18,414 nucleotides of DNA from Chrysochromulina parva (Eukaryota > Haptophyta > Prymnesiales > Chrysochromulinaceae), in contig PJAB01000990.1 in assembly GCA_002887195.1 (NCBI GenBank), positions 1 to 18,414 of the forward strand. Direction: 5' to 3'. Positions 9,261-16,991 of the stretch are shown in pieces; positions within the stretch are counted from its first letter, which is position 1, and each line of letters begins with the position of its first letter. Made by a program: the position numbers and the translations under genes. A model generated the notes under the pieces. The model made no database searches, was not told the DNA's origin, and saw only the letters and a program-made list of their open reading frames with translations.

Positions 9261-9755
9261 ATGTCTTGCCCCGTCCTTCCTGAGACGCTCGAGCGCGCCG
9301 ACGGATCCAAGGTCGGCCAGGAGGTGCTCGCCGGGAAGACTGTGATGCTCTTCTTCTCCGCGGAGTGGTGTCCCGCCTGCTCCACCTTTGTTCCCATCCT
9401 GCACACGCTGTACGACGACGCCAAGGAGAAGGGTCAGATGTTGGAGGTGATCTACGTGTCGTCGGACAACGACGCGGCCCAAAAGGACCGGTACATGCGC
9501 GAGAAGCACGGCGATTGGCTCTCGGTGCCGTTTGGCGACACTGAGGCGAGGGACACTCTGAAAAAGAAGTATGGCTGCTTTGCGGGCAAGGAGGCACCCT
9601 CGTACTCTGGGGTCATGCGCCGCTCCGGCATCCCATCTATCGTGATCATCAACCAGGCGGGCGAGGAGCTCGTCCACATGGACGTCGATCCACCCACCGA
9701 GATCACTCGAAAGGGAGACGCGATCCTCGATGAATGGGCGGCGCACCGTTGGTAG
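9261..9755 (+). CDS. Tryparedoxin / nucleoredoxin-like thiol oxidoreductase
   Basis: This 164-aa single-domain thioredoxin-fold protein runs in the usual order: MLFFSAEWCPAC with redox cysteines C37 and C40, VIYVSSDND (63-71), the family-typical WLSVPFGD (86-93), and the cis-proline loop GIPSIVII with P125. Length and order match tryparedoxins and nucleoredoxin-like proteins, which pass electrons from a dithiol donor to peroxidases or other disulfide targets. The family active site is usually WCPPC; here it is WCPAC, which should change redox potential or substrate choice. No signal peptide is visible, so a cytosolic or nuclear location is inferred. Single exon, ATG at 9261, divergent from the ARM gene with no evident functional link. 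Confidence 0.9.
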   Translation: MSCPVLPETLERADGSKVGQEVLAGKTVMLFFSAEWCPACSTFVPILHTLYDDAKEKGQMLEVIYVSSDNDAAQKDRYMREKHGDWLSVPFGDTEARDTLKKKYGCFAGKEAPSYSGVMRRSGIPSIVIINQAGEELVHMDVDPPTEITRKGDAILDEWAAHRW

Positions 9756-9959
9756 GGTCGAGACCACACGGTGTTTTCCTCACTGCGGCAGAGTCCTGCG
9801 GTGGCGGTCAGATGGTTTGTAAGCATAGTAACTACTCCTATAGCATTTCTAGTCGCGCTCGCGGCTAGTTGTCACTGAGTTCAAAATCAGGTGGTGGTGA
9901 TAGTGTGTGAATCCAGAAAGAATACCTCCCCCCTAAACACGCTTTTCATACACTTTGGG
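9756..9959. other. Convergent intergenic region
   Basis: This 204-bp stretch holds the 3' ends of the tryparedoxin-like gene and the minus-strand gene that stops at 9960. It is AT-richer than the coding DNA on its left. I see no repeat, RNA gene or clear polyadenylation signal. Confidence 0.5.
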
Positions 9960-10982
9960 TCAAATGTCCGAACAATTCCATTTGGTACACCTGTGAAGCA
10001 TGCTCTTCACAGTCGGGCTGCTTTCTCGAATCGCCGCGTTAACGGCCGCATCACGCGGATCAGGAACTTGTCGCTCATACGGTACCCTGTGTTGTAAATC
10101 AGAGTACATAAGCAATCTACGGCACTCCAAGCCCACGTGCCCTGGGCGCTTGCTAGTCAAAGCATAAGGGATGTGGGAGGTGACAAAGTCTAGCCCGACT
10201 GCGTGATAGACATATCCGGCATTGCCCTCTGGAAACTGAACCCACCTTGAAAGTTTGCTGAGGTGCTGCTTGTACCCTTCACGATGTATTCTCGAACAAG
10301 TGCCGTTCTCACAGCGCGCGTAGTCCTCAAAGATATCGTGGAAGTACCTAGATGACATGTCCCGAGGAAGCAAGGCGAGATGGTCATTTGAGCAGGTATT
10401 GCATCCCAAGCCCCCCTTAGGAATCAACATACTTCTCAGATGGCAAGAAAAGGGCGGCAGTGCCCAACGATCGAAGAAGACTGCGTCAGGGCGTAACCTG
10501 GTGATGAAGGAAAACTTCTGCCCCACGGCACGCTCGTGCCGCAACACCAGATTAAAGCAGCCTTGTATGTTTCGCCACATTTGGAATAAATGTGCAAGCT
10601 CATCATCACGCAAGATATCAGCGCGCAGCTCTGCGGGGACAGGTTCATCGCCCTCAATCTGCACTGCAGCAACGTTTGTCATGAGTCGAAACCGCTCAGC
10701 AGCGTTGCGTACATCTAGCTCACTCGACAGCGAGTAATCAGCCTTTTCGTTCCATTTTGTGGCATTGCTAGGCAGTCGCAGGCAAAGGAATGAGGTGCTT
10801 GTCCCCGGCATCGCCTTCAACACATTCGTGACAATAGATTGTTGTACACAACGATTCACGAACGTGCGCGGCCGTCCAACTATGCAATGCGCGAAAGAGA
10901 GTGTTCGATTACAGTGCAGCGAGTCATGTGATGCATTAGATGGCGAAGCGAGAGATACGGCATCGAGAAGCTGAGTTGGCAT
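9960..10982 (-). CDS. Putative glycosyltransferase-like protein, uncharacterised
   Basis: The 340-aa reading frame starts at the first in-frame ATG (10982); the frame stays open upstream without another ATG, so an upstream exon is possible. The N-terminal block SFAHCIVGRPRTF (residues 30-42) and the central FITRLRPDAVFFDRW (159-173) resemble, from memory, algal and plant proteins annotated as DUF7796 or glycosyltransferase-like, in which an R-x-RPD segment sits near the presumed active site. Several N-x-S/T sequons and about ten cysteines suggest a secretory lumen, but no signal peptide is visible from this start. Codon use is clearly less GC-rich than in the ARM, desaturase and DUF7802-like genes. 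The gene converges on the tryparedoxin-like gene and diverges from the desaturase. Donor and acceptor are unknown. Confidence 0.6.
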   Translation of the reverse strand: MPTQLLDAVSLASPSNASHDSLHCNRTLSFAHCIVGRPRTFVNRCVQQSIVTNVLKAMPGTSTSFLCLRLPSNATKWNEKADYSLSSELDVRNAAERFRLMTNVAAVQIEGDEPVPAELRADILRDDELAHLFQMWRNIQGCFNLVLRHERAVGQKFSFITRLRPDAVFFDRWALPPFSCHLRSMLIPKGGLGCNTCSNDHLALLPRDMSSRYFHDIFEDYARCENGTCSRIHREGYKQHLSKLSRWVQFPEGNAGYVYHAVGLDFVTSHIPYALTSKRPGHVGLECRRLLMYSDLQHRVPYERQVPDPRDAAVNAAIRESSPTVKSMLHRCTKWNCSDI

Positions 10983-11447
10983 GTATGATGACGGCCTGTG
11001 CACGGGGGCCGAGATAAGATGTTGACCCGCGAAAGGCACGCGCGTCGTCAACCGAGGTTGAACGTCGACGTCGGACGTTGCCGCAAGAGTTTCGCACTTT
11101 CGACTCCTCTACTACGGACCTGAAGTAAACGTGGAGACTGTGCAATCTGCATTCTGCATGCATTCGAAAATATGCCCCCCTTTCGACCCTTTCAGAACAG
11201 GCTCTGGAGTGAGTGAGTGAGTGGGAGTGGAGTGAGCCAATCCGAGCCCACACATCTCATTGATTGGAACACATGTTCACTGGAAAAGACCGCAACGGCG
11301 CGTTCTTGAAGGCACAAGGAGGATATCCGGATAGGGCGTTGAAAACACCTAGTCCAATTGGAAAAAGAGGGATCACAGTGGAGGAGTGTTTGAGACCTTG
11401 CGCTCGGGCCTCGGACTCTCCGCAAGTTTGGTTCGTCATGGGGTTTG
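10983..11447. promoter_or_regulatory. Divergent intergenic region with GAGT microsatellite
   Basis: This stretch separates the minus gene starting at 10982 from the plus gene starting at 11448 and should hold both promoters. Visible elements are a (GAGT)n run at 11207-11236, CCAAT at 11237-11241, and its reverse complement ATTGG at 11263-11267. Upstream ATGs out of frame with the desaturase (for example 11438) could act as upstream reading frames. No RNA gene seen. Confidence 0.35.
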
Positions 11448-12548
11448 ATGAGCGCGGACGCGGCTCCACCCATGGATTCCAACGACTCAAAGGCTGCAGC
11501 GGCAGCCCTCGGCCCCACCGAGGACGCCGTTCTGCGTAGTCGGGACCGTGGGTACGTCTCGACGTCCGACCGGCAACCCGTCCTGACGGCGGCGCACCTG
11601 GCCGCATGGGGCAGCCTGAACTTTGCTCTCGCATCACCAATGGGCGTCGAGGGCTTCTGCTGGATCTGCCAGCTTCTCTCCCTCGGTGCAACGCCCGCAT
11701 CGTCCACGGCGGCGCCTCTCGCCACCTTTTTGATTGCCACGACCATCACGTCGTGGGGCTCCTTCCTCTTCTTTTGCGGCTTCGCGCTGCCGCTTGAGTG
11801 GCGGTACGAGCTGCAGCCAGAGGGTCGCTGCCAGGGCAAGCGCGGACGCGAGGATGTGAGGGTTGACTCGTTGCTCTCCTTGGCCAAGAAGGTGGCAGCG
11901 CCGGATTCGCTGCTCTCCTTCGCAAAGCACGCGAGAGTTCTCTTCCTCAGCCGCTACGATGTCCAGCTGGCTGCAATCAACCTGACCCTCTCGGCTGCCG
12001 CGACGGTCGCCATCGGCATCCACCACGCATCGCGCGACGCAGCTCGCCGCTCCACCCTCATCTACTTGGAGTCGCCTCAGACGTGGTCGGAGATGGCCTA
12101 CGTCCTCGCATCGACGATCGGCTTCTTTTTTTGGATCGACTGCTGGGCCTACGTGTCGCATCGCTTGCTGCACTTGCCACTCCTGTACCGGACCGTCCAC
12201 AAGACGCATCATATGTGGAAGCAGCCGACCGCCTTCGTGGCGCTCGGGCTGCACCCCGTCGAGTTCCTCATCTTCTTCGGGGGCGTGTACGCAGCCTTCT
12301 GGTTGGCGCCGCTGCACATCAGCGCCATCGCAGTGAACTTGCTGTACGTGCACTACCACAACGCCGTCGACCACAGCGGCCTCTACTTGGAATCGCACCT
12401 GCCTTGGCAACCCACGTCCCTGTATCACGACGACCATCACCGCCTCTTTCACGTCAACTATGGACAGTCACTGACCATCTGGGACAGGCTCGGCGGCACC
12501 TTCTATCAGCCCAACAAGGCGTACGCCGAGCACATCTTTTCACACTGA
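11448..12548 (+). CDS. Sterol desaturase / fatty acid hydroxylase family membrane enzyme
   Basis: This 366-aa protein has the three histidine clusters of the fatty acid hydroxylase superfamily, which bind a di-iron centre at the ER membrane: HRLLH (238-242), HKTHH (251-255) and HDDHH (327-331), plus HYHNAVDH (302-309). The tail NYGQSLTIWDRLGGTF fits sterol C5-desaturases (ERG3/SC5D type) better than C4-methyl sterol oxidases; this subfamily call is from memory. Hydrophobic stretches lie around residues 49-115, 177-197 and 218-240. Likely substrate is a sterol, with O2 and cytochrome b5 as partners (family knowledge). The alternative squalene epoxidases of some algae belong to the same superfamily and are a real alternative. 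ATG at 11448 is the first in-frame ATG; a second at residue 9 is possible. A DUF7802-like gene follows on the same strand. Confidence 0.85.
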   Translation: MSADAAPPMDSNDSKAAAAALGPTEDAVLRSRDRGYVSTSDRQPVLTAAHLAAWGSLNFALASPMGVEGFCWICQLLSLGATPASSTAAPLATFLIATTITSWGSFLFFCGFALPLEWRYELQPEGRCQGKRGREDVRVDSLLSLAKKVAAPDSLLSFAKHARVLFLSRYDVQLAAINLTLSAAATVAIGIHHASRDAARRSTLIYLESPQTWSEMAYVLASTIGFFFWIDCWAYVSHRLLHLPLLYRTVHKTHHMWKQPTAFVALGLHPVEFLIFFGGVYAAFWLAPLHISAIAVNLLYVHYHNAVDHSGLYLESHLPWQPTSLYHDDHHRLFHVNYGQSLTIWDRLGGTFYQPNKAYAEHIFSH

Positions 12549-12944
12549 CAGAACGTGCTCTGAAATGGCGTGTTCGAGGGAGGGAGCGTTTCCGCGCAGC
12601 CTCACACGGGTCTCAGTACCGTACCGGTACTGGGGGTCATGTGGGGGTGCTCCTTCCACGGACCACGCCGCGTTGCCGTTGGTGCCCGCGTGTGGAGAGC
12701 CGTCGGCCGCAGACGAGAGACGTCGGCCGCAGACGAACGCGCGTCGCGCCAGACCATGATCTGTAGAGACGCGGACTCGAAAGGTCCGCCTTAGATGCCA
12801 TGTTTCCAATTATGGAATGAAACATGCGGGGCCCGCCGCGCGGGAACTCTACCCGATCTCAAACTCCCCCTCATCAACCATCGCGGCCGCTCGCACGCAC
12901 GCGCGCGACAAAACCCGCAACACATTGCCTCCAACATCACGAAT
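12549..12944. other. Intergenic region with tandem duplication and hairpin
   Basis: This holds the 3' end of the desaturase gene and the 5' region of the next gene. It contains a 20-bp tandem duplication of cgtcggccgcagacga-type sequence (12701-12740). A short perfect hairpin has arms CAGTACC and GGTACTG (12614-12620 and 12626-12632). An in-frame ATG at 12795 would lengthen the downstream protein by 50 residues. Confidence 0.5.
12701..12740. repeat. 20-bp tandem duplication
   Basis: Two 20-bp units share the first 16 bases (cgtcggccgcagacga) and differ in the last four. They lie between the desaturase and the next gene on the same strand. Confidence 0.75.
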
Positions 12945-14252
12945 ATGTTTTTCGAGGGAGACCTTCCTTGGCAGCCGGTGAAGCCGCTTGCAGACATGCT
13001 CGCTACCCAGCCGACAATGATCGCAGGTGAGGCAGCCTTCCTCCTGCTTGCGGCCATCAGCCTGTTACACGCCTGCGCGCACGGCCGACGACATCTTATG
13101 GCTTACATCGGAGCCCTTGTGGGCGGCACGGCCAACGACATCTTCTTCATGGTGCTGCCCTTCGTCGACAACTTTTTCCACGCCCAGGGCACCTTCATGC
13201 TTACGCCGCGCCTGCCGCTATACATCCCTGCCGTCTACATCTGCTTCATTTACCTGCCCGTGGTGGCGTCATGGCGACTGGCCAGAAGCTCGGTGTCCGC
13301 GCGTTGCGCCGCCTCTGCGCTGGGCGGCACGCTCTTCTACGCGCCGTACGACTTGACGGGCGCCAAGTTTCTTTGGTGGAGCTGGCACGACACGGACGCG
13401 GCGGTCGCGGCGCGCTGGCTCGGTGTACCCATCGGCTCGACGTTGTGGACGCTCATTCACGGGTACTGCTTCCACCGGCTGCTGCACGTCTTCGTGCTGC
13501 GCCATGCTGCGCCCCTGCGAGCGTCGACCGCCGCATTCGCGCTCCTCGGCCTCTCGCTCCTGTGCACGCCGTGTATGATGCTCTCGATGGCTCCCTTCCA
13601 AATGCACCAGCTGCGCCTCGAGCTCGCACCGGCCTTGCGCCTGGTGCAGATGCCCGGACGGCCCTGGGACGAGACCATCGCCGATGCCCGGTCGGTCGTG
13701 GTGCAGATGCCAGGGCGGCCCGACCCGCCCGCGCTCGCTCTCGCCGTCGTCACCATGCTGCTCACCTTCGCGAGCGGCTCGCGCATCTCCAAAGACGTCT
13801 CCACGAGCGACGCCGGCGGCGCCGACGCACTCGAACGCGAGCCGCCGCGCCGTGGCCTTGATATGGTGCTGCTCGCGGCGGCGCTTGGCACGCTGCTCAC
13901 CCTCGCGTTGGCGATGGCACTCGGTGAGCCCGCCAACGTAGTCTCGCTAGGGCTCCATCAGGAGTATGGCGCGTGCGCCGTGCCCGACATCGACCTCTCC
14001 GGATACGCGCGTACCAAGTACCTCTGCCAGGCCGAGTTCGATGAGGACTTCCACTTTGGCTGCGTCCGGCAAAGGCTGCCACCCGCGCAGCCGAAGTGGT
14101 ACACCATCTGCGGCAAGCAGCACTCCAACTATGGGCTCTACGCAGGCGTCACGGCGACGCTCTGCGCGCTGAGCGGCGCCATGCTCACGTGGATGCTCCT
14201 CGGCGTCGGGGGGCGGCGGGTGACGCGGGCGCAGCAGGCCAAAAAGGACTGA
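12945..14252 (+). CDS. Multi-pass membrane protein, DUF7802-like
   Basis: The 435-aa protein has about eight hydrophobic segments, so a polytopic membrane protein is clear. Conserved-looking loops are FVDNFFHAQG (around D75-H79), RLPLYI, and LTGAKFLWWSWHDTD ending at W147-D151. From memory these match the family catalogued as DUF7802, known from animals and protists and without assigned function; a distant likeness to carotenoid-type integral membrane hydratases was also considered. A Cys-rich loop near the C-terminus (YGACAVPD...KYLC...FGC...TIC) precedes the last membrane segment. I chose the ATG at 12945 because the extra N-terminal 50 residues from 12795 look unlike the rest. The last codons (TRAQQAKKD, stop) are the first unit of a 29-bp array running downstream. 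It lies between two sterol-type enzymes, so a lipid-related role is a guess. Confidence 0.7.
   Translation: MFFEGDLPWQPVKPLADMLATQPTMIAGEAAFLLLAAISLLHACAHGRRHLMAYIGALVGGTANDIFFMVLPFVDNFFHAQGTFMLTPRLPLYIPAVYICFIYLPVVASWRLARSSVSARCAASALGGTLFYAPYDLTGAKFLWWSWHDTDAAVAARWLGVPIGSTLWTLIHGYCFHRLLHVFVLRHAAPLRASTAAFALLGLSLLCTPCMMLSMAPFQMHQLRLELAPALRLVQMPGRPWDETIADARSVVVQMPGRPDPPALALAVVTMLLTFASGSRISKDVSTSDAGGADALEREPPRRGLDMVLLAAALGTLLTLALAMALGEPANVVSLGLHQEYGACAVPDIDLSGYARTKYLCQAEFDEDFHFGCVRQRLPPAQPKWYTICGKQHSNYGLYAGVTATLCALSGAMLTWMLLGVGGRRVTRAQQAKKD
13644..13720 (+). repeat. In-frame 20-bp direct repeat, 57-bp period
   Basis: Copies at 13644-13663 and 13701-13720 match at 18 of 20 positions and start gtgcagatgcc. 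Both encode VQMPGRP. The spacing is a multiple of three, so the frame survives whether the intervening 57 nt is kept or lost. Confidence 0.7.
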
Positions 14253-14425
14253 CACGGGCGCCAGCAGGATAAACAGGGCTGACGCGGGCGCAGCAGGCCA
14301 AAAAGGACTGACGCGGGCGCAGCAGGCCAAAAAGGACTGACGCGGGCGCATCAGGCCAAAAAGGACTGACGCGGGCGCAGCAGGCCAAAAAGGACTGACG
14401 CGGGCGCCAGCAGGCCCCCAAAGAT
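14221..14425 (+). repeat. 29-bp tandem array beginning inside the coding sequence
   Basis: Seven units start at 14221, 14250, 14280, 14309, 14338, 14367 and 14396. The typical unit is tgacgcgggcgcagcaggcc followed by aaaaaggac; two units have 30 bp. Unit 1 encodes the last residues of the DUF7802-like protein, and each later unit opens with TGA, the first of which is the stop codon. The array forms the start of the 3' UTR. Confidence 0.9.
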
Positions 14426-15085
14426 TGACGCGCGAACACACTCGGGTCTCGAGGGCCCTCGCACGAGAGGCCACGGCGAGCCTGCGTGATCACTAAGAGA
14501 CGTGGCTGTGCAAAGTGCAAGGAGTTCCGAATCGGCTGTAACCGAACACATGTCCTCACGGAAACGTACGGCCAGCACGGCGGGAGGCGTGCGGCGACCC
14601 GCGACCCAGGCAGTATACGTATAGGCCGGGACCGCGGGACCGGACGGGGCGGATCGGGCGCGGATCGTTGTACGTTGAGGCCGCCCGGTCGGTTGCGTGC
14701 GCTGACGAAACGACATCGCGACGCTTGGCCCGACGACGACCGGACTAGACCTCAGAAGACAGAACGCTCACGCACCGCACGCATCGTCCGTTTCCGACGA
14801 CGTGACTACCTCACCACACGAACCTCAAACCTGCTACGTACACTTGCGACTTGAGGAGGCCCACGCTTCTCCTCAACACCTAATCACCTGCGTTCCCTAC
14901 CATAGATTCCGCGTAGGCGGCCGGGAGTGTTAACAGCCAATTCACCCAGGGTCGTCGCACCGACCGTGCCACTCCGCACACTGAGAGCAAAACCCTCTGC
15001 CCGCATTCACGATTGTGGTTCGCAGTTGCAAGGCACACCGAATTCTGATTCCGGAGATCCGCGGAGGAGAGGTGCGCACGTCCTC
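14426..15085. other. Convergent intergenic region without a recognisable gene
   Basis: These 660 bp lie between the 3' arrays of two convergent genes. Short open frames exist on both strands but have biased composition and no recognisable domain. The only local structure noted is a palindromic TATACGTATA at 14614-14623. No tRNA or splice-linked exon was recognised. Confidence 0.5.
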
Positions 15086-15227
15086 CCCAATCGAGTTCCC
15101 CAATCGAGTTCCCCAATCGAGCTCCCCAGTTGAGCTCCCAGTCGAGCTCATCAGTTGAGCTCCCCAGTCGAGCTCACCAATCGATCTCCCCAGTTGAGCT
15201 CCCCAGTTGAGCTCACCAGTCGAGCTC
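15086..15227 (-). repeat. 13-bp tandem array spanning the stop codon of the Rieske gene
   Basis: On the gene strand, eleven units of GAGCTCGACTGGG type follow each other (one has 12 bp), varying at a few positions (CGA/CAA, ACT/ATT). Unit 1 encodes ELDW at the protein C-terminus, and its final T plus the first two bases of unit 2 form the TGA stop at 15215-15213. Most units contain the palindrome GAGCTC. Confidence 0.9.
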
Positions 15228-16772
15228 ATCGCCGCGGCCGAGCTTGTCGGACGACTCGCTATAGAAGCGCGCCCACCAGCGCCGGAAGGCCGGGAAGGGC
15301 CCGTCGCCCGAGACAAGCATCATATTGGCGCGGTACATCTTATTCTCCCACACGCGTCGGTCTTGCTCGAGTGCCCGTGCGGCGATGGAAGACATGAGGA
15401 GCACGAAAAACGTCGGGCAGAACGGCGGCGCGTACCAGCGCATCTCGACGTGCTGCGTGAACGGCGCGATCGGCAGTAGCGTTTTCACAAGCCGCAGGAC
15501 GCCGAACGGTGTCGTGATTGCAAAGTGGATGACCGAAGGGCCTTCGAACGTAACGTTCGTGATGAAGCCGCCCATGATCAACTGCGGGGTGGGGTTTGGG
15601 GCGCAGGCATCACGCAGGCAGGCAGAAAGGATCAGAGGGATGGGATTCGAGACTCCTAATAAGGAAAGAGAGGGTTCGAGACTCCTAATTGGGAAGGAGA
15701 GGGTTCGAGACTCCAAATTAGGAACCGACGCGCCCGGGAGCACTGCGCGCAGCGAGAGGCCGTCAGCCGACGTGCGTGGCGCCGATGGGCCGAGTCGTAT
15801 GTCAGACATGCGCTCCGTGAAGTACGCAAGGTGCAGTGGCGACGATGGCGACGGCGGCCGCGCCGTCGTCGAGTCGATGGGCGAGCTTTCCCCACAGCTC
15901 GTATTGGCGTGCTTGGGGCCGGCGGCGGTGGTGGCTGGTGAGTCTGCGTCGGCGCAAGGCGGCTCGGGGTAGCGCTGCGTGCACGTGTGGGTGCACCCGA
16001 CTACGTGCTCGAGCATCGGGACGGGCAGCGGCGCGTGCAGTGTCTGGAAGTGGTACGCATCTGCGGAGTTCTCGACCATCTCGCACACATGCATGCCAAA
16101 GGAAGCCGAGCGACTTCGCACGAGGCGGTGGCGGCTGTGCAGTCCGCCCGGCAGCAGGTCCTCGTGCACGTGCAGCTGCCAAGCCGGCGGCCGACCCTCG
16201 GCGTCGAACCAGAGGAAGACCATCCCGAGGAACTCGGCCGCCTCGTACTTGGGTGTCTTGCATCGCTCTGGCACGGCAGGCAGGCGCGTGTAGGGGATCT
16301 CCACGACCTTGCCGTCGGCATTGAAGCGCCACCCGTGGAACGGGCACTTGATGCTGTCGCCGACAACCATGCCGCCTTCGGCGAGATGCGCACCCAGGTG
16401 TGGGCAGTGTGCAGAGAGCACACCCACTCGGCCGCTAAGTTGCTCACGGAAGGCGACGAGGTCGAGTCCGAGCGCGGAGATGGCATGCACACGTCCGTGC
16501 GCCACGTCGGCTGCATTGCAGATGTGGTACCAGCCATTAGGGTACGGAGGCGGAAAGGCCTCTCTTTGCCGCCTGCGATAGCGCTTGGCGTTCGAACGGT
16601 GAAAATTCGGCGTTCGTATCGACCGCATCCAGAGCGAATTGAGCCAAGAGGGGATGTACCAAAGGAGTGCAGTGACGACAAGAAGGATGGCGGCAGTCGC
16701 GAGCACGTCGGGCATCAGCGTCGGAGGCGGCGGCGGCGGCGGCGGAGGCGCAAGCTTCGGGCGGGAGAACAT
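15213..16772 (-). CDS. Rieske oxygenase, Neverland/DAF-36 (cholesterol 7-desaturase)-like
   Basis: Read without splicing, the frame gives 519 aa; with the suspected intron (15725-15582) removed, 471 aa. From the first in-frame ATG the order is: proline run, one membrane segment (about 20-44), PPPYPNGWYHI, Rieske [2Fe-2S] motif CPH (C123, H125) and CPFH (C143, H146) with the 17-residue spacing of this family, then the mononuclear-iron site ENSADAYHFQTLH (D238, H241, H246), and the C-terminal catalytic part FEGPSVIHFAITTPFGVLRLVKTLLPIAPFTQHV. This layout and the PPPYPNGW and AHCPHLGAHL stretches match Neverland/DAF-36 oxygenases, which make 7-dehydrocholesterol from cholesterol at the ER; plant pheophorbide-type Rieske oxygenases fit less well. 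Sterol substrate is inferred. It diverges from the FkbM gene and converges on the DUF7802-like gene. Confidence 0.85.
   Translation of the reverse strand: MFSRPKLAPPPPPPPPPTLMPDVLATAAILLVVTALLWYIPSWLNSLWMRSIRTPNFHRSNAKRYRRRQREAFPPPYPNGWYHICNAADVAHGRVHAISALGLDLVAFREQLSGRVGVLSAHCPHLGAHLAEGGMVVGDSIKCPFHGWRFNADGKVVEIPYTRLPAVPERCKTPKYEAAEFLGMVFLWFDAEGRPPAWQLHVHEDLLPGGLHSRHRLVRSRSASFGMHVCEMVENSADAYHFQTLHAPLPVPMLEHVVGCTHTCTQRYPEPPCADADSPATTAAGPKHANTSCGESSPIDSTTARPPSPSSPLHLAYFTERMSDIRLGPSAPRTSADGLSLRAVLPGASVPNLESRTLSFPIRSLEPSLSLLGVSNPIPLILSACLRDACAPNPTPQLIMGGFITNVTFEGPSVIHFAITTPFGVLRLVKTLLPIAPFTQHVEMRWYAPPFCPTFFVLLMSSIAARALEQDRRVWENKMYRANMMLVSGDGPFPAFRRWWARFYSESSDKLGRGDELDW
15582..15725 (-). other. 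Probable 144-bp intron or optional in-frame segment of the Rieske gene
   Basis: The acceptor side is strong (CCCACCCCGCAG ending at 15582); the donor candidate TCG|GTTCCT at 15725 is weak, with GCA|GTGCTC slightly upstream as a second choice. The segment is 48 codons long and has no stop, so retention would keep the frame. It contains 29-bp repeats that would be read in a different frame in each copy, which argues it is not ancestral protein sequence. The flanking protein (LRAVLPGAS to QLIMGGFITNV) rejoins plausibly. Confidence 0.5.
15644..15727 (-). repeat. 29-bp tandem repeat, three units
   Basis: Plus-strand units at 15644-15672, 15673-15701 and 15702-15727 (last one incomplete) share ggttcgagactcctaat and a purine tail (ggaaggagag). 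Unit length equals that of the 14221 array, but the sequences are unrelated. They sit inside the suspected intron of the Rieske gene. Confidence 0.8.
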
Positions 16773-16991
16773 GATTTCGCGTCTTCCGGTGATTGCGGAT
16801 TCGCGCTGATATGCTCTATCGGAGGCTCCGGATCGGAATTCTACCGGCAAAGTTCATAGCACAGGGGACTCGGGGGCTCCGGAAAAAGACACCGGGAAGG
16901 ACCGGGTCATCCGAGGTTCTCGTTGTCATCCGTGTGGGCGCCCCGATTCACAATTTGAAGAGGAGGGGCTGGTTTCGTCCACTCGCGGCAA
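16773..16991. promoter_or_regulatory. Divergent promoter region between Rieske and FkbM-like genes
   Basis: These 219 bp separate opposite ATGs at 16772 and 16992, so both 5' ends lie here. The Rieske frame stays open upstream of 16772 but has no further in-frame ATG. No TATA box or other specific motif is convincing. Confidence 0.35.

Noticed and set aside
11264..11539. Plus-strand short frame upstream of and overlapping the desaturase start
   Set aside because: It is in another frame, has no domain, and ends inside the desaturase coding region; at most it acts as an upstream reading frame.
14221..14425. CRISPR-like 29-bp repeats
   Set aside because: The repeat length is CRISPR-like, but units abut directly without unique spacers and the first unit is coding.
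13947..14474. Minus-strand frame with repeated LFGLLRPRQSFLACCARVSPFWP-like text
   Set aside because: The protein repeat is just the 29-bp array read antisense, and the frame overlaps the C-terminal exon of the DUF7802-like gene.
14426..14854. Short plus-strand frame (starting near 14486) in the convergent intergenic region
   Set aside because: Arg/Thr-rich composition, no similarity to any family I know, no splice partner; treated as noncoding.
15086..15227. CRISPR array
   Set aside because: The 13-bp units are contiguous with no spacers, sit at a eukaryotic 3' end and overlap a stop codon; this is a plain tandem repeat.
15987..16859. Plus-strand frame of 290 codons opposite the Rieske gene
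   Set aside because: The minus strand carries clear Rieske and iron-binding motifs in the same interval; the plus frame has no recognisable domain and Arg-rich antisense composition.
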